From Pseudomonas sp. CCI4.2 (lineage in GTDB: Bacteria; Pseudomonadota; Gammaproteobacteria; Pseudomonadales; Pseudomonadaceae): 64,000 nt of DNA. Within the stretch, counting starts at the first letter, position 1, and the number at the start of each line of letters is the position of its first letter. Below the pieces are notes generated by a model that was not told the origin of the DNA, did no database searches, and saw nothing but the letters and a program-made list of their open reading frames with translations. Below, piece after piece: positions 18,017 to 26,113 of the stretch. The position numbers were made by a program, and so were the translations under genes. The stretch covers positions 3,892,501-3,956,500 of the forward strand of contig NZ_CP133781.1 in NCBI RefSeq assembly GCF_034350045.1, written 5' to 3'.

Positions 18017-18535
18017 TTAGCCCGCGACCGGGATACGCCAATCATCAGAGCCCGAAGTACCGCTGACTTCGTGGGTCCAGATGATTTTACGGTAGGTAAA
18101 GTAAACGTCTTCAAGGTGGGTGAAATGCGACTGGCTTGGATCTTGGCAGTTCGGCATCCGCGAGTTCACGTCAACAATCAGTGCGTCTTCCAGCTCGATG
18201 GTGAAGTAGTGCTCTTGGGCGCCGGACGCCGAGGTGCGGAACCATTCAAGACGGCATTTGGTCAGCATTTCGCCGGTGGTCAAGGCAGTGAAAATCAACG
18301 GCGAGGACTTGTCGAACACCTTGGTGATCATCAGCGGTTTGTGAACGCGCTGGCCCGTAGGTTGGCCGGACTGAGGGTCTCGAGGAATGATGATCTGGTG
18401 GGCGAAGGCCTGGACCAGGATCTGGTCTTCATGACCTTCCTGATAGATGTTGCCAACCGAGGGCGCGGTGAAAGTATCTTTGGTGATCAGGCCCTGTTTG
18501 GTGCCTTCGATCGTCAAATAAGCGGGTGTTGGCAT
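18017..18535 (-). CDS. hcp: Type VI secretion tube protein Hcp (orphan)
   Basis: A 172-residue Hcp protein, the ring-forming subunit of the type VI secretion tube, which is also released or carries effectors. Visible family features are PAYLTIEGTKQGLIT at the start, LVQAFAHQIIIPRDPQSGQPTGQRVHKPL (motif span) and the C-terminal EDVYFTYRKIIWTHEVSG. The start at 18535 has CAGGAGAGC upstream. No tss genes or vgrG are present in the window, so this is an orphan copy serving a T6SS encoded elsewhere. It has its own terminator. Confidence 0.93.
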   Translation of the reverse strand: MPTPAYLTIEGTKQGLITKDTFTAPSVGNIYQEGHEDQILVQAFAHQIIIPRDPQSGQPTGQRVHKPLMITKVFDKSSPLIFTALTTGEMLTKCRLEWFRTSASGAQEHYFTIELEDALIVDVNSRMPNCQDPSQSHFTHLEDVYFTYRKIIWTHEVSGTSGSDDWRIPVAG

Positions 18536-18821
18536 GAAGCTCTCCTGACTAATAATTACGGGGTCCACGTCGACGCAAGTGCGTCGCGAGACCTGTCTTT
18601 ATCAAGAGCTGTGCCATAAATAAATAAGTCAATAAAAACAGTACATTGAGATGATTAACTCATTGTTATTCGAGATTTTTAGCTTTCAGTTCGAATGAAC
18701 TGCGCAAGCTGTTGCGCACTGGATCGTTCAGGTCTGCGCAACTCCCGGCGGTGCTGGCCAGAGGGAATACTCTATTACTAAAGTGCGTACAACGATTGAG
18801 CGGTGAGCACCCGTTTGCGCA

Positions 18822-19190
18822 TCAATGCGCTTGACTCAAAATGTGTCTAACCTTTTCCCGCAGTTGATCGATCGAAAAGGGCTTGCCAATCATGTGCATG
18901 CCTTTAGGGACGTCGATGTTTTCCGAATAACCGCTGGCGAATAACACAGGCAATGCAGGGCGCAAGACCAGCGCAGCGTTGGCCAGGTCGACGCCCTTCA
19001 TGTCGGGCAGACCTTGGTCGGTCATCAGCAAATCAAACGTTTTCCCATGATCGCTCAATTGCGCCAGAGCGGATTGGGCGTCAGCCGCTTCGAATACGGT
19101 GTATTCCAGCTCTTCCAGCACATCGACGATCAACATGCGGACAATGTGATCGTCTTCCACTACAAGGATGGTGCTGGCGCCTGCGGACAT
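18822..19190 (-). CDS. Single-domain response regulator
   Basis: A 122-residue receiver without an output domain. The acidic pair is in VVEDDHIV, the phospho-acceptor is Asp58 in LLMTDQGLPDMKG, and the conserved Lys is in GKPFSIDQL. It resembles the receiver at the end of the PAS hybrid kinase near 26.1 kb and the free receiver at 25.7 kb, so it may be a phosphate sink or relay in the same system. It is transcribed divergently from the big hybrid kinase across 271 bases. Confidence 0.9.
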   Translation of the reverse strand: MSAGASTILVVEDDHIVRMLIVDVLEELEYTVFEAADAQSALAQLSDHGKTFDLLMTDQGLPDMKGVDLANAALVLRPALPVLFASGYSENIDVPKGMHMIGKPFSIDQLREKVRHILSQAH

Positions 19191-19461
19191 GGGGTACTCC
19201 TTGGAATGAAAGCGAGGTAGATGGCTGATTGTCTCCGTTCGGCCTATTCATCAGTGAGTAAAAAATGACAACAAGTTCAACATTTACCAAAAATCTATTC
19301 AAACGAGTGTTTTTCTGTCCGCTATTCAACCAAAGTCGCTATTCAAAAAATAATGGCATCCCTTCGTGCCTGACATTTTGTATTTTTATGTCAGATATCG
19401 AGTCTTTTGGTGACGTTTACGGCAGACTCTGCGGTTTCGATGAATTCGCCCGGGCCTCCTG

Positions 19462-22400
19462 ATGAACCATCCGTCTTCGATTGACGAGCAACGCTTCCGC
19501 AAAATGTTAACCCGCAATATCAGCCTGCCCTTAGGCGTCGGGGTGCTGAGTGCGGTGTTTTTCATCATCCTGATCACGTATTTATTGTCAGCGATTCAAT
19601 GGGTCGAGCATACCGATAGGGTCATTAATAATGCCAATCGCTCGCTCAAGCTGTCAGTCGACATGGAGACCGGGATGCGCGGTTTTCTGCTGACCGGTGA
19701 CGAGCATTTCCTTGATCCCTACGAAGTAGCCAAGCCGGCGATAAGGAGCGAGCTTAAAGGGATTGAAGAACTCGTCGCGGACAACCCTCCCCAAGTCGAT
19801 CGGTTTAAGCGCCTGTCTGCTTTGCAGAACGACTGGAACGACTTTGCCCAGGAAATGATCACTCTGCGTCGTCAAAACGGCGACTATCAGAGCGCAATTC
19901 GAGCGGGACGTGGCAAGCGATTATCCGACGAGATTCGAACCGAATATGAAGTTGCAGTGCAGATGGAGCAACAACTGCGCACGTCTCGCAACGAAGGCGT
20001 AACGCGAACCACGATTTGGACTGTCAGCCTTTACTTGATCTTTGTTCTGTCGATCAGCGGGCTGGTTGCCTTCATTGGCCGTCGCGACATGCTCATGCTG
20101 TCTGGCACTTACAGTGACAATTTAAAACTGCAGCAAGAAAACGCACTGCGTTTGCAGCACGTCGCATGGCTGCGCAACGGGCAGAGTGAGTTAGCCGAAC
20201 AGGTGCTCGGGCAACTGACATTGAACTTGCTCGGTCGTAACGTTTTGCAATTTTTTGCGCAGTATTTGGGCGCCTCAGTCGCAGCGATGTACGTCCGCCA
20301 GGAGCACGGCGGTTATCGGCGCGTCGCGTCCTATGGGTTTTCCCGTGAGCAGGAACAGCACGACCAGTCGATTTACAGTGACGAAGGTGTCATTGGCCAA
20401 GCGGCGCAGCAGGACAAAATCATCACACTGGACGATGTACCGCATGACTACTTCAAGGTCAGCTCCGGGTTAGGCGAAGGTTCGCCGCGCAGTGTGATAG
20501 TCGTACCGACCAGTAACGATGATCAGGTCAATGGGGTCATAGAACTGGGCTTCTTGCGAGCGCTCACCGAGCGCGATGTCGAGTTCCTGCAGGTGATTTC
20601 AGACAATATTGGCACCTCCATCGAGGCCGCGCGATACCGTCAGCGGTTGCAGGAAGTGCTCGCTGAAACCCAGCAACTGAACGAAGAACTGCAAGTGCAG
20701 CAGGAAGAGCTGAAAACCGCTAACGAGGAGCTTGAAGAGCAGTCACGGATTCTCAAGGAATCCCAAGTCCATCTGGAAACCCAGCAGGCTGAGCTGGAAC
20801 AAACTAACAAGCAGCTGGCCGAGCAGGGCCAAGAGATGGCAGACCAGCGCGATGCACTGGATCGCAATAATGAAGAGCTGAACATCGCCCAGGTCGAACT
20901 GGAGGCGAGGGCCGAGGAGCTGCAACGTTCCAGTAAGTACAAGTCGGAATTCCTCGCCAACATGTCCCATGAACTGCGCACACCGCTGAACAGTTCATTG
21001 ATTTTGGCAAAATTGCTGGCGGAAAACCCGACAGAAAACCTCACCGAGGAACAGGTCAAGTTCGCCGAATCGATCTATTCGGCAGGCAACGATTTGCTCA
21101 ATTTGATTAACGATATTCTCGATATTTCAAAAGTCGAGGCCGGCAAACTGGACATGCGTCCCGAAAATACCAGCGTGGCACGGTTGGTTGAAGGCTTGCG
21201 AGGGATGTTTCAACCCTTGGCTAACGAGAAAAAACTCGATTTTCAGGTTGAACTCCAGGCGGGTGCGCCAACGATGTTGTTCACCGACCGCCAGCGCCTA
21301 GAGCAAGTGCTGAAAAACCTGTTATCAAACGCCATCAAATTCACCGAACGCGGTAGCGTCAGCTTGATCGTCTCGCGCCAGCCGGGTGAGGGCATCACCT
21401 TTACCGTGCGCGACTCGGGAATCGGTATTGCCGAGGAGCATCAAGAGAGCATTTTCGAGGCGTTCCGTCAGGCCGACGGCACCACCAATCGACGGTATGG
21501 CGGCACAGGCCTGGGGTTATCGATTTCCCGCGACTTGGCCAAGCTACTCGGTGGTTCAATTGCCGTAACCAGCGCTCCTGAGCAGGGCAGTATTTTTACG
21601 CTGGTAGTTCCGGAGCAGTATGTTGAGCCCGTTCAGCTCGAATACGGTGAGCAACCCGCGCCGATCCAACTGCCCGTCGCGGCGCCGGTGGTTGTAGCGC
21701 CAGCCACCCTTTCTCCAGAGCCGGTTGCGCTGTTTGCTGATGATCGAAATAACACCCCCTTTAAATCCAGATGCATTTTGGTCGTTGAGGACGAGGTCCG
21801 TTTCGCCCAGATACTTTTCGACCTGGCCCACGAACTGGGTTACCAATGCCTGGTGGCGCATGCCGCCGATGAAGGTTTTAACCTGGCGGTGCAATTTATC
21901 CCTGACGCCATCCTGCTGGACATGCGCCTGCCCGATCATTCGGGCCTCACGGTATTGCAGCGATTGAAGGAGCTGGCTTCTACCCGACACATACCCGTGC
22001 ACGTGATATCAGTCGAAGACCGGCAAGAGGCGGCCATGCACATGGGCGCGGTCGGTTACGCGGTCAAACCCACCACACGTGAAGAACTCAAAGACGTTTT
22101 TGCCAAGCTCGAAGCCAAGTTGACCCAGAAGGTCAAACGCATCCTGCTGGTCGAAGACGATGCGTTGCAGCGCAACAGCATTGCCCGTCTGATTGGCGAC
22201 GATGACATCGAAATAACGGCAGTCGGCTTTGCTCAGGATGCGTTGTCGCTGCTGCACGACAACGTCTACGACTGCATGATCATCGACCTTAAGCTGCCGG
22301 ACATGTTGGGCAATGATTTGCTCAAGCGCATGTCGACCGATGACATCTGCGCCTTTCCACCGGTCATCGTCTATACCGGGCGAAACTTGACCCGAGACGA

Positions 22401-22950
22401 AGAAGCCGAACTGCTCAAGTATTCACGTTCGATCATTATCAAGGGCGCTCGCTCACCGGAACGGCTGCTGGATGAAGTGACCTTGTTCCTGCACAAAGTG
22501 GAATCCAAGCTTTCCAACGAGCGGCAGAAAATGCTCAAAGCGGCTCGCAGCCGCGACAAGGTGTTCGAGGGTCGGAAAATCCTCGTCGTGGACGACGACG
22601 TGCGTAACATCTTCGCGCTGACCAGCGCGCTGGAACATAAGGGCGCAGTGGTTGAAATCGCCCGTAATGGTCTCGAAGCCATCAAAAAACTGGACGAAGT
22701 GGACGACATCGACTTGGTGCTGATGGACGTGATGATGCCGGAAATGGATGGCTACGAAGCGACCATCGAAATTCGCAAAGACCCACGCTGGCGCAAACTG
22801 CCAATTATTGCGGTCACCGCCAAGGCGATGAAAGATGATCAGGAGCGCTGCTTACAGGCCGGTTCCAATGATTATTTGGCCAAGCCCATCGACCTTGATC
22901 GACTGTTTTCGTTGATTCGGGTGTGGCTGCCAAAAATGGAGCGGATCTGA
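19462..22950 (+). CDS. Hybrid sensor kinase: CHASE3-GAF-HisKA-HATPase-REC-REC-REC
   Basis: A 1162-residue inner-membrane hybrid kinase. TM1 is at about residues 18-40. A periplasmic CHASE3 domain follows (SVDMETGMRGFLLTGDEHFL), then TM2 at about 185-208. A GAF domain spans about 245-395 and a long Gln/Glu-rich coiled coil about 395-490. The HisKA H-box FLANMSHELRTPLN carries His503, and the HATPase shows DSGIGIAEEH and GGTGLGLSISRDLAKLLGG. Three receivers have candidate phospho-acceptors Asp820, Asp942 and Asp1089 (LLDMRLPD, IIDLKLPD, LMDVMMPEMDG). It heads the cheR-cheB-kinase run downstream. The signal is unknown. Confidence 0.94.
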   Translation: MNHPSSIDEQRFRKMLTRNISLPLGVGVLSAVFFIILITYLLSAIQWVEHTDRVINNANRSLKLSVDMETGMRGFLLTGDEHFLDPYEVAKPAIRSELKGIEELVADNPPQVDRFKRLSALQNDWNDFAQEMITLRRQNGDYQSAIRAGRGKRLSDEIRTEYEVAVQMEQQLRTSRNEGVTRTTIWTVSLYLIFVLSISGLVAFIGRRDMLMLSGTYSDNLKLQQENALRLQHVAWLRNGQSELAEQVLGQLTLNLLGRNVLQFFAQYLGASVAAMYVRQEHGGYRRVASYGFSREQEQHDQSIYSDEGVIGQAAQQDKIITLDDVPHDYFKVSSGLGEGSPRSVIVVPTSNDDQVNGVIELGFLRALTERDVEFLQVISDNIGTSIEAARYRQRLQEVLAETQQLNEELQVQQEELKTANEELEEQSRILKESQVHLETQQAELEQTNKQLAEQGQEMADQRDALDRNNEELNIAQVELEARAEELQRSSKYKSEFLANMSHELRTPLNSSLILAKLLAENPTENLTEEQVKFAESIYSAGNDLLNLINDILDISKVEAGKLDMRPENTSVARLVEGLRGMFQPLANEKKLDFQVELQAGAPTMLFTDRQRLEQVLKNLLSNAIKFTERGSVSLIVSRQPGEGITFTVRDSGIGIAEEHQESIFEAFRQADGTTNRRYGGTGLGLSISRDLAKLLGGSIAVTSAPEQGSIFTLVVPEQYVEPVQLEYGEQPAPIQLPVAAPVVVAPATLSPEPVALFADDRNNTPFKSRCILVVEDEVRFAQILFDLAHELGYQCLVAHAADEGFNLAVQFIPDAILLDMRLPDHSGLTVLQRLKELASTRHIPVHVISVEDRQEAAMHMGAVGYAVKPTTREELKDVFAKLEAKLTQKVKRILLVEDDALQRNSIARLIGDDDIEITAVGFAQDALSLLHDNVYDCMIIDLKLPDMLGNDLLKRMSTDDICAFPPVIVYTGRNLTRDEEAELLKYSRSIIIKGARSPERLLDEVTLFLHKVESKLSNERQKMLKAARSRDKVFEGRKILVVDDDVRNIFALTSALEHKGAVVEIARNGLEAIKKLDEVDDIDLVLMDVMMPEMDGYEATIEIRKDPRWRKLPIIAVTAKAMKDDQERCLQAGSNDYLAKPIDLDRLFSLIRVWLPKMERI

Positions 22951-23015
22951 ATGGAACGTCTGAGACTTTGAGGCCACTAAGATGATTCTCAGACTCGTGT
23001 ATCCGGATTTTCTCG

Positions 23016-23837
23016 ATGCCTCATGAACGAAACGCTGAAATTGAATTGCGGCTGTTGATCGAGGCGATTTATCTCAAATACAGCTATGACTTTCGCGATT
23101 ACTCCGGCGCTTCGATCAAGCGCCGGGTTAACCACGCGTTGATTCAATTCGACTGCAAAACCATTTCGGCATTGCAAGAGCGGGTGCTGCACGATCCGAC
23201 CGCGTTCTTGCAACTGCTCCAGTACCTGACGATTCCGGTCAGTGAGATGTTTCGCGACCCTGGGCATTTTTTAGCCATTCGCCAGGAAGTCGTGCCGCTG
23301 CTGAAAACGTATCCATCGATAAAAATCTGGATTGCGGGTTGCAGCACGGGGGAAGAGGTCTACTCCATGGCCATCTTGCTGCGTGAGGAAGGTCTACTTG
23401 AGCGAACCATCATTTACGCGACTGACATCAATCCCCGTTCGCTGGAAAAGGCCAAGCAAGGTATTTTCGCGCTGGAAAATATTCGGGCGTACGGCGAGAA
23501 CTATCAGAAGGCCGGCGGCGAGCGAAGGTTCTCCGATTACTACACGGCGGCGTATGATTACGCGATTTTCGACAAAACCCTGCGTGAAAACGTGACGTTC
23601 GCCGATCACAGCTTGGCCACTGACAGCGTGTTCTCAGAGACTCAGTTAATTTCCTGTCGGAACGTTTTGATTTACTTCAATAAAAAATTGCAGGATCGCG
23701 CCTTTGGGCTGTTTCATGACTCGCTGTGTCATCGCGGTTTTCTAGTGCTTGGCAGCAAAGAGACACTCGACTTTTCGGCGTATAGCAAAAATTTCGTGGC
23801 CTTGGTCAAGCAGGAACGGATCTACCGCAAATCATGA
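23016..23837 (+). CDS. CheR-type protein-glutamate methyltransferase
   Basis: A 273-residue CheR-family SAM-dependent methyltransferase. The N-terminal helical domain (EAIYLKYSYDFRDYSGASIK) is followed by the SAM site IWIAGCSTGEEVYSMAILL and the motif LISCRNVLIYFNKKLQDRAF. No chemoreceptor is encoded nearby, so the target is probably not a classical MCP. The coiled coil of the upstream kinase is a possible substrate (inference). The start at 23016 has no strong ribosome site. Its stop overlaps cheB by 4 bases, implying translational coupling. Confidence 0.92.
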   Translation: MPHERNAEIELRLLIEAIYLKYSYDFRDYSGASIKRRVNHALIQFDCKTISALQERVLHDPTAFLQLLQYLTIPVSEMFRDPGHFLAIRQEVVPLLKTYPSIKIWIAGCSTGEEVYSMAILLREEGLLERTIIYATDINPRSLEKAKQGIFALENIRAYGENYQKAGGERRFSDYYTAAYDYAIFDKTLRENVTFADHSLATDSVFSETQLISCRNVLIYFNKKLQDRAFGLFHDSLCHRGFLVLGSKETLDFSAYSKNFVALVKQERIYRKS

Positions 23838-24451
23838 ATACCCATGACGACGTTCAATCGGTTTCCAGCAACGTGTTGCCCCTTGTCGATGCAATTGTCA
23901 TTGGCGCATCGGCAGGTGGAGTCGAAGCCCTCTTGCGGATTTTTTCTCCGTTGGCACCCGGTTTTCGTTTGCCGATTATCGTGGTGTTGCATTTGCCGGA
24001 AGAGCGTCGCAGCCGTTTGGCTTCAGTTTTTCAGCAACATCTGGGGATGAGGGTCAAAGAGGTTGCCGACAAGGAACTTATTAACCCAGGCACCTTGTAC
24101 TTCGCCGCCCCCGGCTATCACGTATCGGTGGAAAGTGATCTCAGCTTGTCCTTAAGCCTTGAAGACCGCGTCCACCATTCTCGCCCCAGTATCGATATAC
24201 TTTTTGAGTCAGCCGCAGATGCCTTTGGAAGGCGTCTGGCAGGGGTTTTACTGACCGGCGCCAATGCGGACGGGGCTCGTGGCTTGGCGCACATCAAGCA
24301 AGAAGGTGGGTTTACAGTGGTCCAAGACCCGAAAACTGCCCAAGCGTCGATAATGCCCGAGTCCGCCTTGGCGTTGAGCGTACCGGATCGCATTCTCGCT
24401 TTGAGTGATATTGGTCAACTGCTGGTCGAGCTGGAAAGAATCGCATGCTAA
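23834..24451 (+). CDS. CheB-type methylesterase without receiver
   Basis: A 205-residue CheB catalytic domain that hydrolyses glutamyl methyl esters. The catalytic triad is visible as Ser in IGASAGGVEAL, His in VVLHLPEERRS and Asp in LLTGANADGARGL. The N-terminal receiver of chemotaxis CheB is absent, so the enzyme is not controlled by phosphorylation in cis. ATGA overlap with cheR, and a 7-base overlap with the following kinase gene, place it in a tight operon. Confidence 0.93.
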   Translation: MNTHDDVQSVSSNVLPLVDAIVIGASAGGVEALLRIFSPLAPGFRLPIIVVLHLPEERRSRLASVFQQHLGMRVKEVADKELINPGTLYFAAPGYHVSVESDLSLSLSLEDRVHHSRPSIDILFESAADAFGRRLAGVLLTGANADGARGLAHIKQEGGFTVVQDPKTAQASIMPESALALSVPDRILALSDIGQLLVELERIAC

Positions 24452-25626
24452 GTGAAGTCCGAGCCAAACTGCTGATCGTCGATGATCTGCCAGAAAATCT
24501 GTTGGCCCTTGAAGCACTGATCAAGCGCGAAGACCGCGCCGTCTATAAAGCCTTGTCCGCAGACGAGGCTTTATCGCTGCTGCTGCAACATGAATTCGCG
24601 TTGGCCATCCTCGACGTGCAGATGCCGGGAATGAACGGTTTCGAGCTGGCGGAACTCATGCGCGGTACCGAGAAAACCAAGAACATTCCGATCGTATTTG
24701 TCAGCGCCGCCGGCCGTGATCTGAACTATGCGTTCAAAGGCTATGAAAGCGGTGCCGTGGACTTCCTGCATAAGCCGCTGGATATTCACGCGGTCAAAAG
24801 TAAAGTGAATGTCTTCGTTGATCTCTTCTGGCAGCGCAAGGCCATGAAGCAACAGGTTGAAGCCTTGGAACAAAGCCGCCAAGAGCAGGAGGCCTTGCTC
24901 AAGGAGCTTCAGGCCACGCAGAACGAGTTGCAGCACGCTGTACAAATGCGTGATGACTTCATGTCGATTGTGTCGCATGAGGTGCGTACGCCGCTGAACG
25001 GGTTGATTCTGGAAACACAGCTGCGCAAGCTGCACTTGGCCAAAGACAATACCGCAGCGTTCACGCTGGAAAAGCTACGGGCGATGGTCGACAGAGATGA
25101 GCGCCAGATTCAAAGCCTGATCAGGCTCGTCGAAGACATGCTCGATGTGTCACGGATTCGCACGGGAAAACTGTCTATTCGGCCCAGTCGTTTTGATTTG
25201 GTGCAGTTGGTCAGCCATCTGCTTGAAAGCTTTTCCGCCCAAATTACCGCTGCTGAATCCATTGTGTCGCTGACGGCGGATGTACCCGTTGTTGGCACAT
25301 GGGACGAATTCCGTATCGAACAAGTCGTTGCTAATCTGCTGACTAACGCATTGCGCTATGGCGCTAAAAAGCCGATCGACGTCAGAGTTTATAGTCAGGA
25401 TGGTCAGGCAAGGGTAGACGTGCTTGATCAAGGCATCGGGGTCAGTGAAGAAAACCAGAAGCGGATTTTCCAGCAATTCGAGCGAGTGTCGGCCAAACAT
25501 GCCGTAGCCGGGTTGGGGTTGGGGCTGTTTATTTCCGAACAGATCGTGACCGCGCACGCTGGCAATATCGCCGTTGAAAGCGAGGAGGGGGCGGGCGCGC
25601 TGTTCCGGGTCAGTCTACCGCTGTGA
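24445..25626 (+). CDS. Response regulator-histidine kinase fusion (REC-HisKA-HATPase)
   Basis: A 393-residue cytoplasmic protein. A receiver at residues 8-125 (Asp57 in LAILDVQMPGMNG, Lys in DFLHKPLD) is followed by a short coiled coil. HisKA comes next with His178 in SIVSHEVRTPLNG, then a HATPase with LLTNALRYGAKKP, DVLDQGIGV and AGLGLGLFISEQIV. Phosphate arriving at the receiver probably controls the kinase. It overlaps cheB by 7 bases and belongs to the same operon as the CHASE3 kinase. Confidence 0.93.
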   Translation: MLSEVRAKLLIVDDLPENLLALEALIKREDRAVYKALSADEALSLLLQHEFALAILDVQMPGMNGFELAELMRGTEKTKNIPIVFVSAAGRDLNYAFKGYESGAVDFLHKPLDIHAVKSKVNVFVDLFWQRKAMKQQVEALEQSRQEQEALLKELQATQNELQHAVQMRDDFMSIVSHEVRTPLNGLILETQLRKLHLAKDNTAAFTLEKLRAMVDRDERQIQSLIRLVEDMLDVSRIRTGKLSIRPSRFDLVQLVSHLLESFSAQITAAESIVSLTADVPVVGTWDEFRIEQVVANLLTNALRYGAKKPIDVRVYSQDGQARVDVLDQGIGVSEENQKRIFQQFERVSAKHAVAGLGLGLFISEQIVTAHAGNIAVESEEGAGALFRVSLPL

Positions 25627-25715
25627 TTGACGGTTGGATTTATCTGACAGACAACGCAACCTCCGTCGTACTCTATGGTCGTAATGGCAGCTAATCAAAG
25701 GTGTAAGGCGTCCCC

Positions 25716-26093
25716 ATGAGTTCTGATGCAGAAAATGTCGTACTTATTGTCGAAGATGAGCCGCTGATCCTGATGTTGCTCTCCGACTACCTGTCAGGCG
25801 AAGGCTATAAGGTATTGCAGGCTGAAAATGGTGAGCAAGCGTTCGAGATCCTGGCAACTAAACCTCACTTGGACTTGATGATTACCGATTATCGCCTGCC
25901 AGGCGGTATCTCTGGGGTGATGATTGCCGAGCCCGCAGTCAAATTGCGGCCCGAACTGAAAGTTATCTTCATCAGCGGTTACCCTGCCGAAATTACTGAA
26001 TCGGGGAGCCCCATCGCCTTGCAAGCACCGATTCTGGCCAAGCCCTTTACCATGGACAGCCTGCATAACCAGATCAAATGTTTGTTGTTCTAG
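25716..26093 (+). CDS. Single-domain response regulator
   Basis: A 125-residue receiver without an output domain. The acidic residues are in LIVEDEPL, Asp58 in LMITDYRLPGG is the phospho-acceptor and Lys is in LAKPFTMDSL. It lies 89 bases after the REC-kinase gene and 20 bases from the end of the convergent PAS hybrid kinase. It is closest by eye to the receiver at 18.8 kb and the C-terminal receiver of the PAS kinase. Confidence 0.9.
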   Translation: MSSDAENVVLIVEDEPLILMLLSDYLSGEGYKVLQAENGEQAFEILATKPHLDLMITDYRLPGGISGVMIAEPAVKLRPELKVIFISGYPAEITESGSPIALQAPILAKPFTMDSLHNQIKCLLF

Positions 26094-26113
26094 GTTCAAC
26101 TGCCCACGAAGAG

